From Aeromicrobium massiliense JC14 (GTDB taxonomy: Bacteria; Actinomycetota; Actinomycetes; Propionibacteriales; Nocardioidaceae): DNA of 64,000 nucleotides. The notes below the pieces were generated by a model that did no database searches, was not told the origin of the DNA, and saw only the letters and a list, made by a program, of their open reading frames with translations. Location: positions 826,534 through 890,533 of the forward strand of contig NZ_HE978637.1 of assembly GCF_000312105.1 (NCBI RefSeq), in the 5' to 3' direction. The position numbers and the translations under genes are program-made. Positions 11,023 to 20,811 of this stretch are shown here, piece by piece; within the stretch, counting starts at the first letter, position 1, and each line of letters opens with the position of its first letter.

Positions 11023-11886
11023 ATGGCCCGGCTCGACGAGCTCGTGCTGGTGACCGGCATGACCGGCGCCGGGCGCGGCACCGCGGCGAAGACGCTCGAG
11101 AAGCTCGGCTACTACGTGGTCGACAACCTGCCCGCCGCCCTGCTGCCCGACGTCGTGCGCACCGCCCGCGACCTCGACGGCTTCGTGGGTCTCGCCGTCG
11201 TCGTCGACGCCCGGTCGGGCCCGTTCTTCGGTGAGCTGTTCGAGGCGGTCGAGTCGGTGCGCGACTCCGGCGTCACCCCGCTGGTGCTCTACCTCGAGGC
11301 CGCCGACGAGGTGCTGGTGCGCCGGCAGGAGGCCGCCCGCCGTCCGCACCCGCTCAGCCGCGAGGGACGCCTCATGGACGGCTTCGCCCGCGAGCGCGAG
11401 CTGCTGCGCTCCTGGCGCGGCCGCGCGAACGTCGTCATCGACACCACGAACCTCAACACCCACCAGCTGGCCTCGCGGGTGCGGGCCGCCTTCCACGACC
11501 CGGAGTCCGGCGGCCTGCGCGCGTCGGTCGTCTCGTTCGGCTTCAAGTACGGCCTGCCGATCGACGCCGACATGGTCGCCGACATGCGCTTCCTGCCCAA
11601 CCCGTTCTGGGTCGACGACCTGCGACCGCTGAGCGGCCTGGACGACCCGGTCCGCGAGTACGTCCGGTCCCAGCCGCGGGCCGAGGAGTTCCTGGAGCGC
11701 TACGAGGAGCTGGTCGCGTTCCTGACCGACGGCTTCCTCAAGGAGGACAAGCACTTCCTCACCATCGCGATCGGCTGCACCGGCGGACGCCACCGCAGCG
11801 TCGCCATGGCCGAGGCGTTCGCCGACCGGCTGCGCCGGCACAACGTCCCCACGCTCGTCGTCCACCGCGACCTGGGACGCGAGTGA
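11023..11886 (+). CDS. rapZ: RapZ/YvcJ-family nucleotide-binding protein
   Basis: 287 residues. In E. coli RapZ is an RNA-binding adapter that controls amino-sugar synthesis; B. subtilis YvcJ hydrolyses nucleotides. The role in actinobacteria is less clear. The N-terminal P-loop reads GMTGAGRGTA: the usual Lys of GxxxxGK[ST] is Arg, as in other actinobacterial members, and the next Ser/Thr is Gly. The C-terminal domain keeps the signature IGCTGGRHRSV near residue 247. It directly follows uvrC, and its stop overlaps the yvcK start (GTGA). The rapZ-yvcK-whiA order is widely conserved in Gram-positive bacteria. Confidence 0.93.
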   Translation: MARLDELVLVTGMTGAGRGTAAKTLEKLGYYVVDNLPAALLPDVVRTARDLDGFVGLAVVVDARSGPFFGELFEAVESVRDSGVTPLVLYLEAADEVLVRRQEAARRPHPLSREGRLMDGFARERELLRSWRGRANVVIDTTNLNTHQLASRVRAAFHDPESGGLRASVVSFGFKYGLPIDADMVADMRFLPNPFWVDDLRPLSGLDDPVREYVRSQPRAEEFLERYEELVAFLTDGFLKEDKHFLTIAIGCTGGRHRSVAMAEAFADRLRRHNVPTLVVHRDLGRE

Positions 11887-12881
11887 GCGCCACCCGCCGG
11901 CTGCCGCCGCAGCGGGCCCGTCGCGTCGTCGCCCTGGGCGGCGGCCACGGCCTGGCCGCGAGCCTGTCCGCGCTGCGCCTGCTGCCCACCGACCTGACCG
12001 GCGTCGTCACCGTCGCCGACAACGGCGGCTCGTCCGGCCGGCTCCGCGACGAGCTCGGCATCCTGCCGCCCGGCGACCTGCGCATGGCCCTGGCCGCCCT
12101 GTGCGGCGACGACCAGTGGGGACGCACCTGGGCCGACGTCCTGCAGCACCGGTTCCGGACGGAGGGCGAGCTGCACGGGCACGCCGTCGGCAACCTGCTC
12201 ATCGCCGCCGTGTGGGAGCGGCTGGGCGACCACGTCGCGGGGCTCGACCTCGTCGGCCGCCTGCTGGGCGCCCAGGGCCGCGTCCTGCCCATGACGTCGG
12301 TGCCGATCGAGATCACCGCCGAGGTCGTCATGCACGACCAGCCCGGCGAGCTCACCACGATCCGTGGGCAGGTCGAGGTCGCGTCCACCGACGGCGACGT
12401 CGTGTCGGTCTCGCTCGAGCCGTCCGACCCGCCGGCGTGCCCGGAGGCGGTCGAGGCGATCCTCGCCGCCGACGACGTGGTCATCGGGCCCGGCTCGTGG
12501 TTCACCAGCGTCATCCCGAACCTGCTCGTCCCGGAGCTGCGCGACGCCCTCGTGCGCACGAGCGCGAAGCGCGTGCTGGTGCTCAACCTGGCCAACCAGC
12601 CGGGGGAGACCGACGGCTTCACCGCCGAGACGCACCTGGAGGTGCTCGCGGCGCACGCGCCCGAGCTCGACATCGACGTCGTGCTGGCCGACGACCGGGT
12701 CGTTGACGAGACCGGTAGTCTCGACGCGATGGTGAAGGGCCTCGGCGGCCGCCTCGTGCGCACGCCGGTGGCGACCTCGCCGCAGTCCGACCAGCACGAC
12801 TCGCTGCGCCTTGCGGCAGCGTTCCGGCGGATCTTCGACGAGCTGGACGACAGGGGTCGCGGGGCGACCGGAAGGTGGTAG
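11883..12881 (+). CDS. yvcK: YvcK/CuvA-type gluconeogenesis and cell-shape factor
   Basis: 332 residues of the CofD-like fold. The N-terminus carries the glycine-rich loop [15 protein letters not shown] (residues 17-31) and the motif [17 protein letters not shown], followed by PPGDLRMAL, all typical of YvcK. Homologues bind UDP-sugars and are needed for growth on gluconeogenic carbon sources and for correct cell-wall placement (CuvA in mycobacteria). GTG 11883 overlaps the rapZ stop. WhiA follows 4 nt after the stop, so the three are one transcription unit. Confidence 0.94.
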   Translation: MSATRRLPPQRARRVVALGGGHGLAASLSALRLLPTDLTGVVTVADNGGSSGRLRDELGILPPGDLRMALAALCGDDQWGRTWADVLQHRFRTEGELHGHAVGNLLIAAVWERLGDHVAGLDLVGRLLGAQGRVLPMTSVPIEITAEVVMHDQPGELTTIRGQVEVASTDGDVVSVSLEPSDPPACPEAVEAILAADDVVIGPGSWFTSVIPNLLVPELRDALVRTSAKRVLVLNLANQPGETDGFTAETHLEVLAAHAPELDIDVVLADDRVVDETGSLDAMVKGLGGRLVRTPVATSPQSDQHDSLRLAAAFRRIFDELDDRGRGATGRW

Positions 12882-12885
12882 CCGC

Positions 12886-13872
12886 ATGGCGATGACCGCA
12901 CAGGTGAAGTCCGAGCTCGCGAGCACGAACGTCACGAAGGCCTGCTGCCGCAAGGCGGAGGTCTCCTCGATGCTCCGCTTCGCCGGCGGGCTGCACCTCT
13001 CGGCCGGACGCATCGTCGTCGAGGCCGAGCTCGACACCGGTGCGGCCGCGCGGCGCCTGCGCAAGGACATCGCCGAGGTCTACGGCCACGACAGCGAGAT
13101 CGCGATGCTCCGCGGCGGCTCGAGCCTGCGCAAGAGCGCCCACTACCTGGTGCGGGTCAGCCGCGACGGCGAGGCGCTCGCCCGCCAGACCGGCCTCATC
13201 GACGGCCGCGGACGTCCCGTGCGGGGCCTGCCCCCGCAGGTCGTCTCCGGGGCCACCTGCGACGCCGTGGCGGCCTGGCGCGGCACGTTCCTGGCCCGCG
13301 GCTCGCTCACCGAGCCCGGCCGCTCGTCGGCGCTCGAGGTCACCTGCCCCGGCTCCGAGGCCGCCCTCGCCCTGGTCGGCGCGGCCCGCCGCCTCGGCAT
13401 CGGCGCCAAGGCGCGCGAGGTGCGCGGCGTCGACCGCGTCGTCATCCGCGACGGCGAGGCCATCGGCGCGCTGCTGACCCGGCTGGGTGCGCACGAGACG
13501 CTGCTGGCCTGGGAGGAGCGCCGCATGCGCCGCGAGGTGCGCGCCACGGCCAACCGGCTGGCCAACTTCGACGACGCCAACCTGCGCCGCTCGGCCCGGG
13601 CGGCCGTGGCCGCCGGCGCGCGCGCCCAGCGTGCGCTGGAGATCCTCGGCGAGGAGGTGCCCGACCACCTCAAGATGGCCGGCGAGCTGCGCGTCGAGCA
13701 CCGCCAGGCGAGCCTGGAGGAGCTGGGCCGCCTGCACGAGCCCGTGCTGACCAAGGACGCCATCGCCGGACGCATCCGGCGCCTGCTCGCGATGGCCGAC
13801 AAGCGGGCCGAGGAGCTTGGCATCCCTGACACCGAGGCGGGCCTGTCCGAGGACGTCCTGGACGACGAGTGA
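12886..13872 (+). CDS. whiA: WhiA, sporulation/division regulator
   Basis: 328-residue DNA-binding protein combining a degenerate LAGLIDADG homing-endonuclease fold (N-terminal two thirds, beginning [11 protein letters not shown]) with a C-terminal helix-turn-helix (about residues 245-310, [28 protein letters not shown]). In Streptomyces it partners WhiB to switch on septation genes; in non-sporulating actinomycetes it is linked to cell division. ATG 12886 is favoured: it gives the usual N-terminus and sits behind GAAGGTGG near 12871. It is the last gene of the rapZ-yvcK-whiA unit. Confidence 0.95.
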   Translation: MAMTAQVKSELASTNVTKACCRKAEVSSMLRFAGGLHLSAGRIVVEAELDTGAAARRLRKDIAEVYGHDSEIAMLRGGSSLRKSAHYLVRVSRDGEALARQTGLIDGRGRPVRGLPPQVVSGATCDAVAAWRGTFLARGSLTEPGRSSALEVTCPGSEAALALVGAARRLGIGAKAREVRGVDRVVIRDGEAIGALLTRLGAHETLLAWEERRMRREVRATANRLANFDDANLRRSARAAVAAGARAQRALEILGEEVPDHLKMAGELRVEHRQASLEELGRLHEPVLTKDAIAGRIRRLLAMADKRAEELGIPDTEAGLSEDVLDDE

Positions 13873-13889
13873 GGGATACCCGCGCGTAA

Positions 13890-14975
<1,086 letters not shown>

Positions 14976-14977
14976 CC

Positions 14978-16171
14978 GTGCAGACCATCGACGACCTCGG
15001 CGACCTGCGCGGCAAGCGCGTCCTGGTCCGCAGCGACCTGAACGTGCCGCTCGACGGCACGACGATCACCGACGACGGTCGCGTCCGCGCGAGCGTCCCG
15101 ACGATCCAGCGGCTCGCGGACGCGGGTGCGCGCGTGCTCGTCACGGCGCACCTCGGCCGTCCCGACGGCACGCCCAACCCGACGTACTCGCTGGCCCCGG
15201 TGGCCGAGCGGCTCGCTGAGCTGCTCGGCCGTCCGGTGCTCTTCGCGAACGACACCGTGGGTGCCGAGGCGCAGCGCATCAGCGCGGCGCTGGAGGACGG
15301 CGACGTCGCGGTGCTCGAGAACGTCCGGTTCAACCCGGGCGAGACGAGCAAGGACGACGCCGTCCGCGGCGCGTTCGCCGACGAGCTGGCCGCCCTGGCC
15401 GACGTGTTCGTGTCCGACGGCTTCGGCGTCGTGCACCGCAAGCAGGCCAGCGTCTACGACGTCGCCACGCGTCTGCCGGCCGCAGTCGGCGGGCTCGTGC
15501 AGGCCGAGGTCGAGGTGCTGAAGCGGCTCACCGAGACGCCCGAGCGCCCGTACGTGGTCGTGCTGGGCGGCTCGAAGGTGTCCGACAAGCTCGGCGTCAT
15601 CGACAACCTGCTCGACAAGGCCGACGCGCTGCTGATCGGCGGCGGCATGCTGTTCACCTTCCTCAAGGCCCAGGGCCACGAGGTCGGCACGTCGCTGCTC
15701 GAGGCCGACCAGCTCGACACCGCCCGCTCGTACCTGGAGCGCGCCGCCGCGCAGGGCGTGGAGCTGCTGCTGCCGACCGACGTGGTCGTCGCGCCGGAGT
15801 TCAAGGACGCCGGCGCCGAGACGGTCGCGGCCGACGCGATCCCGGCCGACCGCATGGGCCTGGACATCGGCCCCGACTCGGCGGACGCGTTCGCCGAGCG
15901 CATCCGCGGTGCGCGCACGGTCTTCTGGAACGGCCCCATGGGTGTGTTCGAGATGGCGTCGTTCGCCGAGGGCACCCGCACGGTCGCGCAGGCGCTCACC
16001 GAGGTCGACGGCCTGTCGGTCGTCGGCGGTGGCGACTCCGCCGCCGCGGTGCGCCAGCTCGGCTTCGAGGACGCGCAGTTCGGTCACATCTCCACCGGTG
16101 GCGGTGCGAGCCTGGAGTACCTCGAGGGCAAGACGCTCCCGGGCCTGGACGTCCTGGAGGAGCAGTCGTGA
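14978..16171 (+). CDS. pgk: Phosphoglycerate kinase
   Basis: 397 residues, the usual monomeric size. It makes ATP from 1,3-bisphosphoglycerate. Visible motifs are the N-terminal substrate region [13 protein letters not shown] (residues 13-25), AHLGRPDG, the central [15 protein letters not shown], and the C-terminal nucleotide loop [10 protein letters not shown] with [11 protein letters not shown]. The GTG at 14978 is the only start that gives the right N-terminus. The stop overlaps the tpiA start (GTGA). Confidence 0.96.
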   Translation: MQTIDDLGDLRGKRVLVRSDLNVPLDGTTITDDGRVRASVPTIQRLADAGARVLVTAHLGRPDGTPNPTYSLAPVAERLAELLGRPVLFANDTVGAEAQRISAALEDGDVAVLENVRFNPGETSKDDAVRGAFADELAALADVFVSDGFGVVHRKQASVYDVATRLPAAVGGLVQAEVEVLKRLTETPERPYVVVLGGSKVSDKLGVIDNLLDKADALLIGGGMLFTFLKAQGHEVGTSLLEADQLDTARSYLERAAAQGVELLLPTDVVVAPEFKDAGAETVAADAIPADRMGLDIGPDSADAFAERIRGARTVFWNGPMGVFEMASFAEGTRTVAQALTEVDGLSVVGGGDSAAAVRQLGFEDAQFGHISTGGGASLEYLEGKTLPGLDVLEEQS

Positions 16172-16962
16172 GCACCCGTACCCCGCTGATGGCCGGCAAC
16201 TGGAAGAGCAACCTCAACCACCAGGAAGCGGTGGTGCTCGTCCAGAAGCTCGCGTGGACGCTGCAGGACAAGAAGCACGACTTCGACAAGGCCGAGGTCG
16301 TCGTGGTCCCGCCGTTCACCGATCTGCGCAGCGTCCAGACGCTCGTGGACGGCGACCGGCTGAAGATCCGCTACGGCGCGCAGGACGTGTCGGCGCACGA
16401 CGGCGGCGCGCACACCGGCGAGATCTCCGCCGCGATGCTGGCCAAGCTCGGCTGCTCCTACGTCGTCGTGGGCCACTCCGAGCGCCGCCAGGACCACGCC
16501 GAGACCGACGAGGTCGTGGCCACCAAGGCGCGCAAGGCGCTGGCGGCGGGCATGACCCCGATCGTGTGCGTCGGCGAGGGCCTGGAGGTCCGTCAGGCCG
16601 GCGAGCACGTCGCCCACACCCTGGCCCAGGTCGACGGCTCGCTCGCCGGGTTCTCGCCCGAGGAGGTCGCCGGGCTGGTCGTCGCGTACGAGCCGGTCTG
16701 GGCGATCGGCACCGGCGAGGTGGCCACCCCCGAGGACGCCCAGGAGGTGTGCTCGGCGATCCGTCAGCGTGTCGCGGAGACCTGCTCGTCGGACGCGGCC
16801 GCGTCGTTGCGTATCCTTTACGGCGGATCGGTCAAGGCGGCGAACGTCGCGTCGATCATGGCCCAGCCCGACGTGGACGGGGCCCTGGTCGGCGGTGCGA
16901 GCCTCGAGGCCGAGGAGTTCGCCGGGATCGCCCGGTTCTACGCCCTGCCGAGCATCGGCTAA
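16168..16962 (+). CDS. tpiA: Triosephosphate isomerase
   Basis: 264-residue TIM barrel. Catalytic features are Lys in GNWKSNLN (residues 9-16), the histidine in VVGHSERRQ, and the base Glu in [11 protein letters not shown], followed by the phosphate-gripping loop and YGGSVK near the C-terminus. It interconverts glyceraldehyde-3-phosphate and dihydroxyacetone phosphate. It overlaps pgk by 4 nt, so translation is coupled. secG follows after 30 nt. Confidence 0.97.
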   Translation: MSTRTPLMAGNWKSNLNHQEAVVLVQKLAWTLQDKKHDFDKAEVVVVPPFTDLRSVQTLVDGDRLKIRYGAQDVSAHDGGAHTGEISAAMLAKLGCSYVVVGHSERRQDHAETDEVVATKARKALAAGMTPIVCVGEGLEVRQAGEHVAHTLAQVDGSLAGFSPEEVAGLVVAYEPVWAIGTGEVATPEDAQEVCSAIRQRVAETCSSDAAASLRILYGGSVKAANVASIMAQPDVDGALVGGASLEAEEFAGIARFYALPSIG

Positions 16963-16992
16963 CGTCCGCAAGGACATCCAGAAAGGTCCGAC

Positions 16993-17229
16993 GTGGTTCT
17001 CTTCTTCTCGGTCGTGCTCGCCATCAGCAGCCTGCTGATGATCGTGCTCGTCCTCATGCACAAGGGTCGCGGTGGCGGCCTGTCGGACATGTTCGGTGGT
17101 GGCGTCTCCAGCTCCCTGGGCGGTTCGTCCGTCGCCGAGCGCAACCTCGACCGCATCACCGTCGGCTTCGCGGTCATCTGGGCCGTGTGCGTCGTCGCCC
17201 TCGGGCTGCTCCTGAAGGTGGCCAACTGA
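16993..17229 (+). CDS. secG: Preprotein translocase subunit SecG
   Basis: 78-residue membrane protein with two transmembrane helices (about residues 2-22 and 54-74) joined by a glycine- and serine-rich cytoplasmic loop (KGRGGGLSDMFGGG, SSLGGSS), the standard SecG topology. It assists SecYE in protein export. GTG 16993 lies 7 nt after AGAAAGG. The actinobacterial position after tpiA is conserved. Its stop overlaps rbpA (TGATG). Confidence 0.93.
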   Translation: MVLFFSVVLAISSLLMIVLVLMHKGRGGGLSDMFGGGVSSSLGGSSVAERNLDRITVGFAVIWAVCVVALGLLLKVAN

Positions 17230-17582
17230 TGGCCGCCGGAGCGATCCGGGGCAGCCGCATCGGCTCGGGCCCCATGGGCGAGGCGGAGCGTGGCGAGGCC
17301 GCGCCCCGCAAGGCCGTGACGTACTTCTGCCACAACGACCACCGCACGGTGCTGCAGTTCGCCATCGAGGCGGAGGTGCCGGACGAGTGGGACTGCCCGC
17401 GCTGCGGCCTGCCGGCCAGCGTCGACGCCGCGAACCGGCCCGACGCGCCCAAGACCGAGCCGTACAAGACGCACCTGGCCTACGTGAAGGAGCGTCGCTC
17501 CGAGACGGAGGCCACCGAGATCCTCGACGAGGCGCTGCAGCTGCTCCGCAGCCGCCGCAAGTCCGGCGAGGTCATCTTCTGA
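17229..17582 (+). CDS. rbpA: RNA polymerase-binding protein RbpA
   Basis: 117 residues. RbpA is an actinobacterial factor that binds group I/II sigma factors and RNA polymerase and stabilises open complexes. The N-terminal tail is flexible and basic (AIRGSRIGSGP), the core holds a zinc-type cysteine pair (WDCPRCGLPAS), and the C-terminus is the sigma-interacting helix (THLAYVKERRSETEATEILDEALQLLRSRR, interrupted here at PYK). ATG 17229 shares its A with the secG stop. A strong terminator follows at 17600-17639. Confidence 0.95.
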   Translation: MAAGAIRGSRIGSGPMGEAERGEAAPRKAVTYFCHNDHRTVLQFAIEAEVPDEWDCPRCGLPASVDAANRPDAPKTEPYKTHLAYVKERRSETEATEILDEALQLLRSRRKSGEVIF

Positions 17583-17599
17583 TCCGCTGACGCGGACGC

Positions 17600-17639
17600 A
17601 CGAAGGCCCGGCACCCCACGAGGGGTGCCGGGCCTTCGT
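17600..17639. terminator. Bidirectional terminator between rbpA and pgl
   Basis: Perfect 18-bp stem (ACGAAGGCCCGGCACCCC and its complement) with a 4-nt loop, between the stops of two convergent operons. Further partly matching bases extend the stem on both sides. Confidence 0.85.
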
Positions 17640-17656
17640 CGTGCGTCGTGGGCCGG

Positions 17657-18358
17657 TCAGGCGGGGAGCTGCGACGCGGCGTCCGTGTCGAGGAACCAGC
17701 GGGTCTCCTGCGTGCCGTGCACCCCGGTGGCGGGCACCTCGGTGACCGGCTCGCCGGCCGCGGCCCGGGCGACGGCCTCGGCCTTGCCCTCGCCGCTCAC
17801 GACCAGCCACGTGCGGCGCGTGTGGTTGAGCACCGGGAAGGTGAGCGTCAGCCGGTTCGGCGGCGGCTTGGGGGAGTCCTCGACGTCGACGACCGGCCGC
17901 ACCGTCTCGTGCAGCTGGGCGAACCCGGGGAACAGCGAGGCGACGTGCCCGTCGGGCCCGACGCCGAGCAGCACGACGTCGAACGGGTCGGTCGGCAGCA
18001 CCGCGGCGTACGCGTCGGCCGCCTCCGCCGCGGACAGCCCGCCGTCGGTCGACGGGAACGCGTGGATGCGCTCCTCGGGCACGTCGAGGCGGTCCAGGAA
18101 GCTCTCGCGGGCCTGGCGCTCGTTGCGATCCTCGGAGTCGCCGGCGACGAACCGCTCGTCGCCCCAGTACCAGTCGACGTCGGACCAGTCGGCCGCGTCC
18201 GGGTCCATGCGCTCGAACGCGCGCGTCGCGATGGTGCCGCCGGTGAGGACGACCGACGGCGTCCGGCCCTCGGCCTGGGCCTCGCGCACGACGTCGGCCA
18301 GGGCCGCGTTGAGCGCGTCGACGAGCGCGTCGGGACCGTCGTGGACGTCGTGGTTCAT
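17657..18358 (-). CDS. pgl: 6-phosphogluconolactonase
   Basis: 233-residue cytoplasmic lactonase of the DevB/SOL type that hydrolyses 6-phosphoglucono-delta-lactone after Zwf. It shows the nagB-like fold motifs VVLTGGTIATRAFERM, DWYWGDERFV and VVLLGVGPDGHVASLFPG. Last gene of the reverse tkt-tal-pgi-zwf-opcA-pgl operon; its ATG overlaps the opcA stop (ATGA). A start further upstream would run through opcA and is rejected. Confidence 0.93.
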   Translation of the reverse strand: MNHDVHDGPDALVDALNAALADVVREAQAEGRTPSVVLTGGTIATRAFERMDPDAADWSDVDWYWGDERFVAGDSEDRNERQARESFLDRLDVPEERIHAFPSTDGGLSAAEAADAYAAVLPTDPFDVVLLGVGPDGHVASLFPGFAQLHETVRPVVDVEDSPKPPPNRLTLTFPVLNHTRRTWLVVSGEGKAEAVARAAAGEPVTEVPATGVHGTQETRWFLDTDAASQLPA

Positions 18359-19260
18359 CGGGTGCCCTTCTCCAGCATGTGCTTGACGGTGGACTCGTAG
18401 ACGTCGTCGGCGTCCAGGCGGCGCAGGTCCTCGGCCAGGAGCTCGGGGACGGTGCGGGTCACGAGCGGTACCTGCCGCTCGGACGCGCCGGGCACCGAGA
18501 ACGTCGTGGTGTCGGCCTCGCGGGTGATGAGCACGTCGCCGGCGTCGGTGTGCAGCTTCACCTGGCTGACGTGGGGGTAGGAGCCCTCGGTCAGCGAGAC
18601 GTCGATGCGCAGCCGGTCCTCCAGCCAGGCGGCCAGCAGGACGGCGGCCGGGTTGCCGGGGCCGGCGACCAGCTCGGCCGAGCGCACCTTCGACCGGGTC
18701 TGGTCGAGGGCGGCGGCCAGCAGCCCGCGCATCGGCGTGAGCCGGGTCCAGGCCAGGTCGGTGTCGCCCGGCTCGTAGCGGCGGGCCACGGCGCGGAGCG
18801 CGTGCACCGGCTTGCTGCTCGCCTCGGAGTCGGTCAGCCGGCGCTGGGCCAGGCGTCCGATCGGGTCCTCGGCCGGGTCGGCGGGGGCCTCGCCGGGCCA
18901 CCACACGACCACGGGGGAGTCGGGCAGCAGCAGCGGCAGCACGACGGACTCGGCGTGCTTGACCAGCTGCCCGGACATCCGCAGCAGCACGGACTCGCCG
19001 GACGTCTCCTGCCCGACCCGCACCTTCGCGTGCAGCGTCGCGGCACCGCGGCCGGAGCCGCGGATCACGCCGATGACCCGGGCCGGGTGCTCCTTGGCCA
19101 GGTCGGTGGCGTCGCGCAGGGCGTCGGCGACGCCGTCCTCGTCGGTGATGACGACGAACGTCAGCACCATGTCCATCGCCGGGCTGCCCGAAGCCATCCG
19201 GGCCTTGACCATCGCCCGGGCGATCTCCGAGGCGTTGGTGTCGTTGAGCTCGATCTGCAT
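18355..19260 (-). CDS. opcA: OpcA, glucose-6-phosphate dehydrogenase assembly protein
   Basis: 301 residues. OpcA is required for active or correctly regulated Zwf in cyanobacteria and actinobacteria. The protein has an N-terminal segment beginning MQIELNDTNASEIARAMVKAR, a central VVWWPGEAPADPAEDPIG motif typical of the family, and DLAWTRLTPMRGLLAAALDQ. No catalytic site is expected. It starts 18 nt after the zwf stop and overlaps pgl by 4 nt, so its dose is tied to both enzymes it serves. Confidence 0.93.
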   Translation of the reverse strand: MQIELNDTNASEIARAMVKARMASGSPAMDMVLTFVVITDEDGVADALRDATDLAKEHPARVIGVIRGSGRGAATLHAKVRVGQETSGESVLLRMSGQLVKHAESVVLPLLLPDSPVVVWWPGEAPADPAEDPIGRLAQRRLTDSEASSKPVHALRAVARRYEPGDTDLAWTRLTPMRGLLAAALDQTRSKVRSAELVAGPGNPAAVLLAAWLEDRLRIDVSLTEGSYPHVSQVKLHTDAGDVLITREADTTTFSVPGASERQVPLVTRTVPELLAEDLRRLDADDVYESTVKHMLEKGTR

Positions 19261-19278
19261 CAGCGCGTCACTCTCGTC

Positions 19279-20811
19279 TCACGGACGGCGCCAGCGACGA
19301 CCGTCGCGGGCGAGCATCTTGTCGGCGGACTCCGGGCCCCACGTGCCGGCCGGATAGGTGTCGATCCGCTTCTGCCGGGCCCAGTGCTCGATGATCGGGT
19401 CCAGGATGCGCCAGGACAGCTCGACCTCCTCGTGCTGGGGGAACAGCGGCGGGTCGCCGAGCAGGACGTCCAGGATCAGCCGCTCGTAGGCCTCCGGGCT
19501 CGACTGCACGAACGTGCCGCCGTAGGCGAAGTCCATGTTGACGTCGCGGATCTCCATCGTGGTGCCGGGCACCTTGGCGCCGAAGCGCAGCGTGACGCCC
19601 TCGTCGGGCTGGATGCGCATGACGAGCGCGTTCTGGCCCAGCTCCTCGACCTCGAGCTTGCTGAACGGCAGGTGCGGGGCCTGCTTGAACACGACGGCCA
19701 CCTCGGTGACGCGCCGGCCCAGGCGCTTGCCCGCCCGCAGGTAGAACGGGACGCCGGCCCAGCGGCGGGTGCCGATGTCGACCCGGATGGCCGCGTAGGT
19801 CTCGGTGAGCGAGTCCGGCGGGATGCCCTCCTCGCCCAGGTAGCCGTCGACCTCGACGCCCCCGGCCCAGCCCTCGACGTACTGCGCGCGGGCCGTGTGC
19901 AGGTCCAGGCGCTGCGGGGGACGGGCGTTGGCCAGGATCTTCTGCTTCTCGATGCGCAGGCTGCCCGCGTCGAAGGAGACCGGCTCCTCCATCGCGATGA
20001 GCGCCATGAGCTGCAGCAGGTGGTTCTGGATGACGTCGCGGGCAGCACCGATGCCGTCGTAGTAGCCGGCGCGGGTGCCGATGCCGATGTCCTCGGCCAT
20101 CGTGATCTGGACGTGGTCGACGTAGTGGTTGTTCCAGATCGGCTCGAACATCCCGTTGGCGAAGCGGAAGGCCAGGATGTTCTGGACCGTCTCCTTGCCC
20201 AGGTAGTGGTCGATGCGGAAGACGCTCTCGCGCGGGAAGACCTCGGCGACGGCGGCGTTGAGCTTCTGCGCCGACTGCAGGTCGTGCCCGAACGGCTTCT
20301 CGACCACGACGCGGCGCCAGGAGCCCTCGTCGTCGGGGTCGGCCAGGCCGTGCTGCTTGAGCTTGCTGACCACGACGTCGAAGAACGCCGGCGGGATCGA
20401 CAGGTAGAAGGCGTGGTTGCCGCCCGTGCCCTGCTGCTGGTCCAGCTCCTTCATCGTCGACGCGAGGTTCAGCCAGGCCGCGTCGTCGTCGAAGGTGCCC
20501 GGGACGAACCGCAGGCCGCCGGCCAGCTGGTCCCAGACCGAGTCGCGCCACTGGGTGCGCGCCCCCGCCTTGGCCGCCGCCTTCGTGCGCTCGGCGAACT
20601 CCTCGATGTCGAAGTCGTGCCGGGCGAAGCCGATGAGCGAGAAGCTCGGCGGCAGCAGGCCGCGGTTGGCCAGGTCGTAGATCGCCGGTATCAGCTTGCG
20701 CTGGGCCAGGTCGCCGGTGACGCCGAAGATGACCAGCCCGCACGGCCCGGCGATGCGGGGCAGGCGGCGGTCGTTCGGGTCGCGCAGCGGGTTGGAGTAC
20801 TGGGTGCTCAT
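19279..20811 (-). CDS. zwf: Glucose-6-phosphate 1-dehydrogenase
   Basis: 510 residues, the usual size. It makes NADPH and 6-phosphogluconolactone. The N-terminal coenzyme loop is IFGVTGDLAQRKL (residues 28-40), and the substrate site is RIDHYLGKE near residue 197, with KPFGHDL upstream. ATG 20811 overlaps the pgi stop (ATGA). Upstream in-frame extension would lie inside pgi and has no coding character. Confidence 0.97.
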   Translation of the reverse strand: MSTQYSNPLRDPNDRRLPRIAGPCGLVIFGVTGDLAQRKLIPAIYDLANRGLLPPSFSLIGFARHDFDIEEFAERTKAAAKAGARTQWRDSVWDQLAGGLRFVPGTFDDDAAWLNLASTMKELDQQQGTGGNHAFYLSIPPAFFDVVVSKLKQHGLADPDDEGSWRRVVVEKPFGHDLQSAQKLNAAVAEVFPRESVFRIDHYLGKETVQNILAFRFANGMFEPIWNNHYVDHVQITMAEDIGIGTRAGYYDGIGAARDVIQNHLLQLMALIAMEEPVSFDAGSLRIEKQKILANARPPQRLDLHTARAQYVEGWAGGVEVDGYLGEEGIPPDSLTETYAAIRVDIGTRRWAGVPFYLRAGKRLGRRVTEVAVVFKQAPHLPFSKLEVEELGQNALVMRIQPDEGVTLRFGAKVPGTTMEIRDVNMDFAYGGTFVQSSPEAYERLILDVLLGDPPLFPQHEEVELSWRILDPIIEHWARQKRIDTYPAGTWGPESADKMLARDGRRWRRP

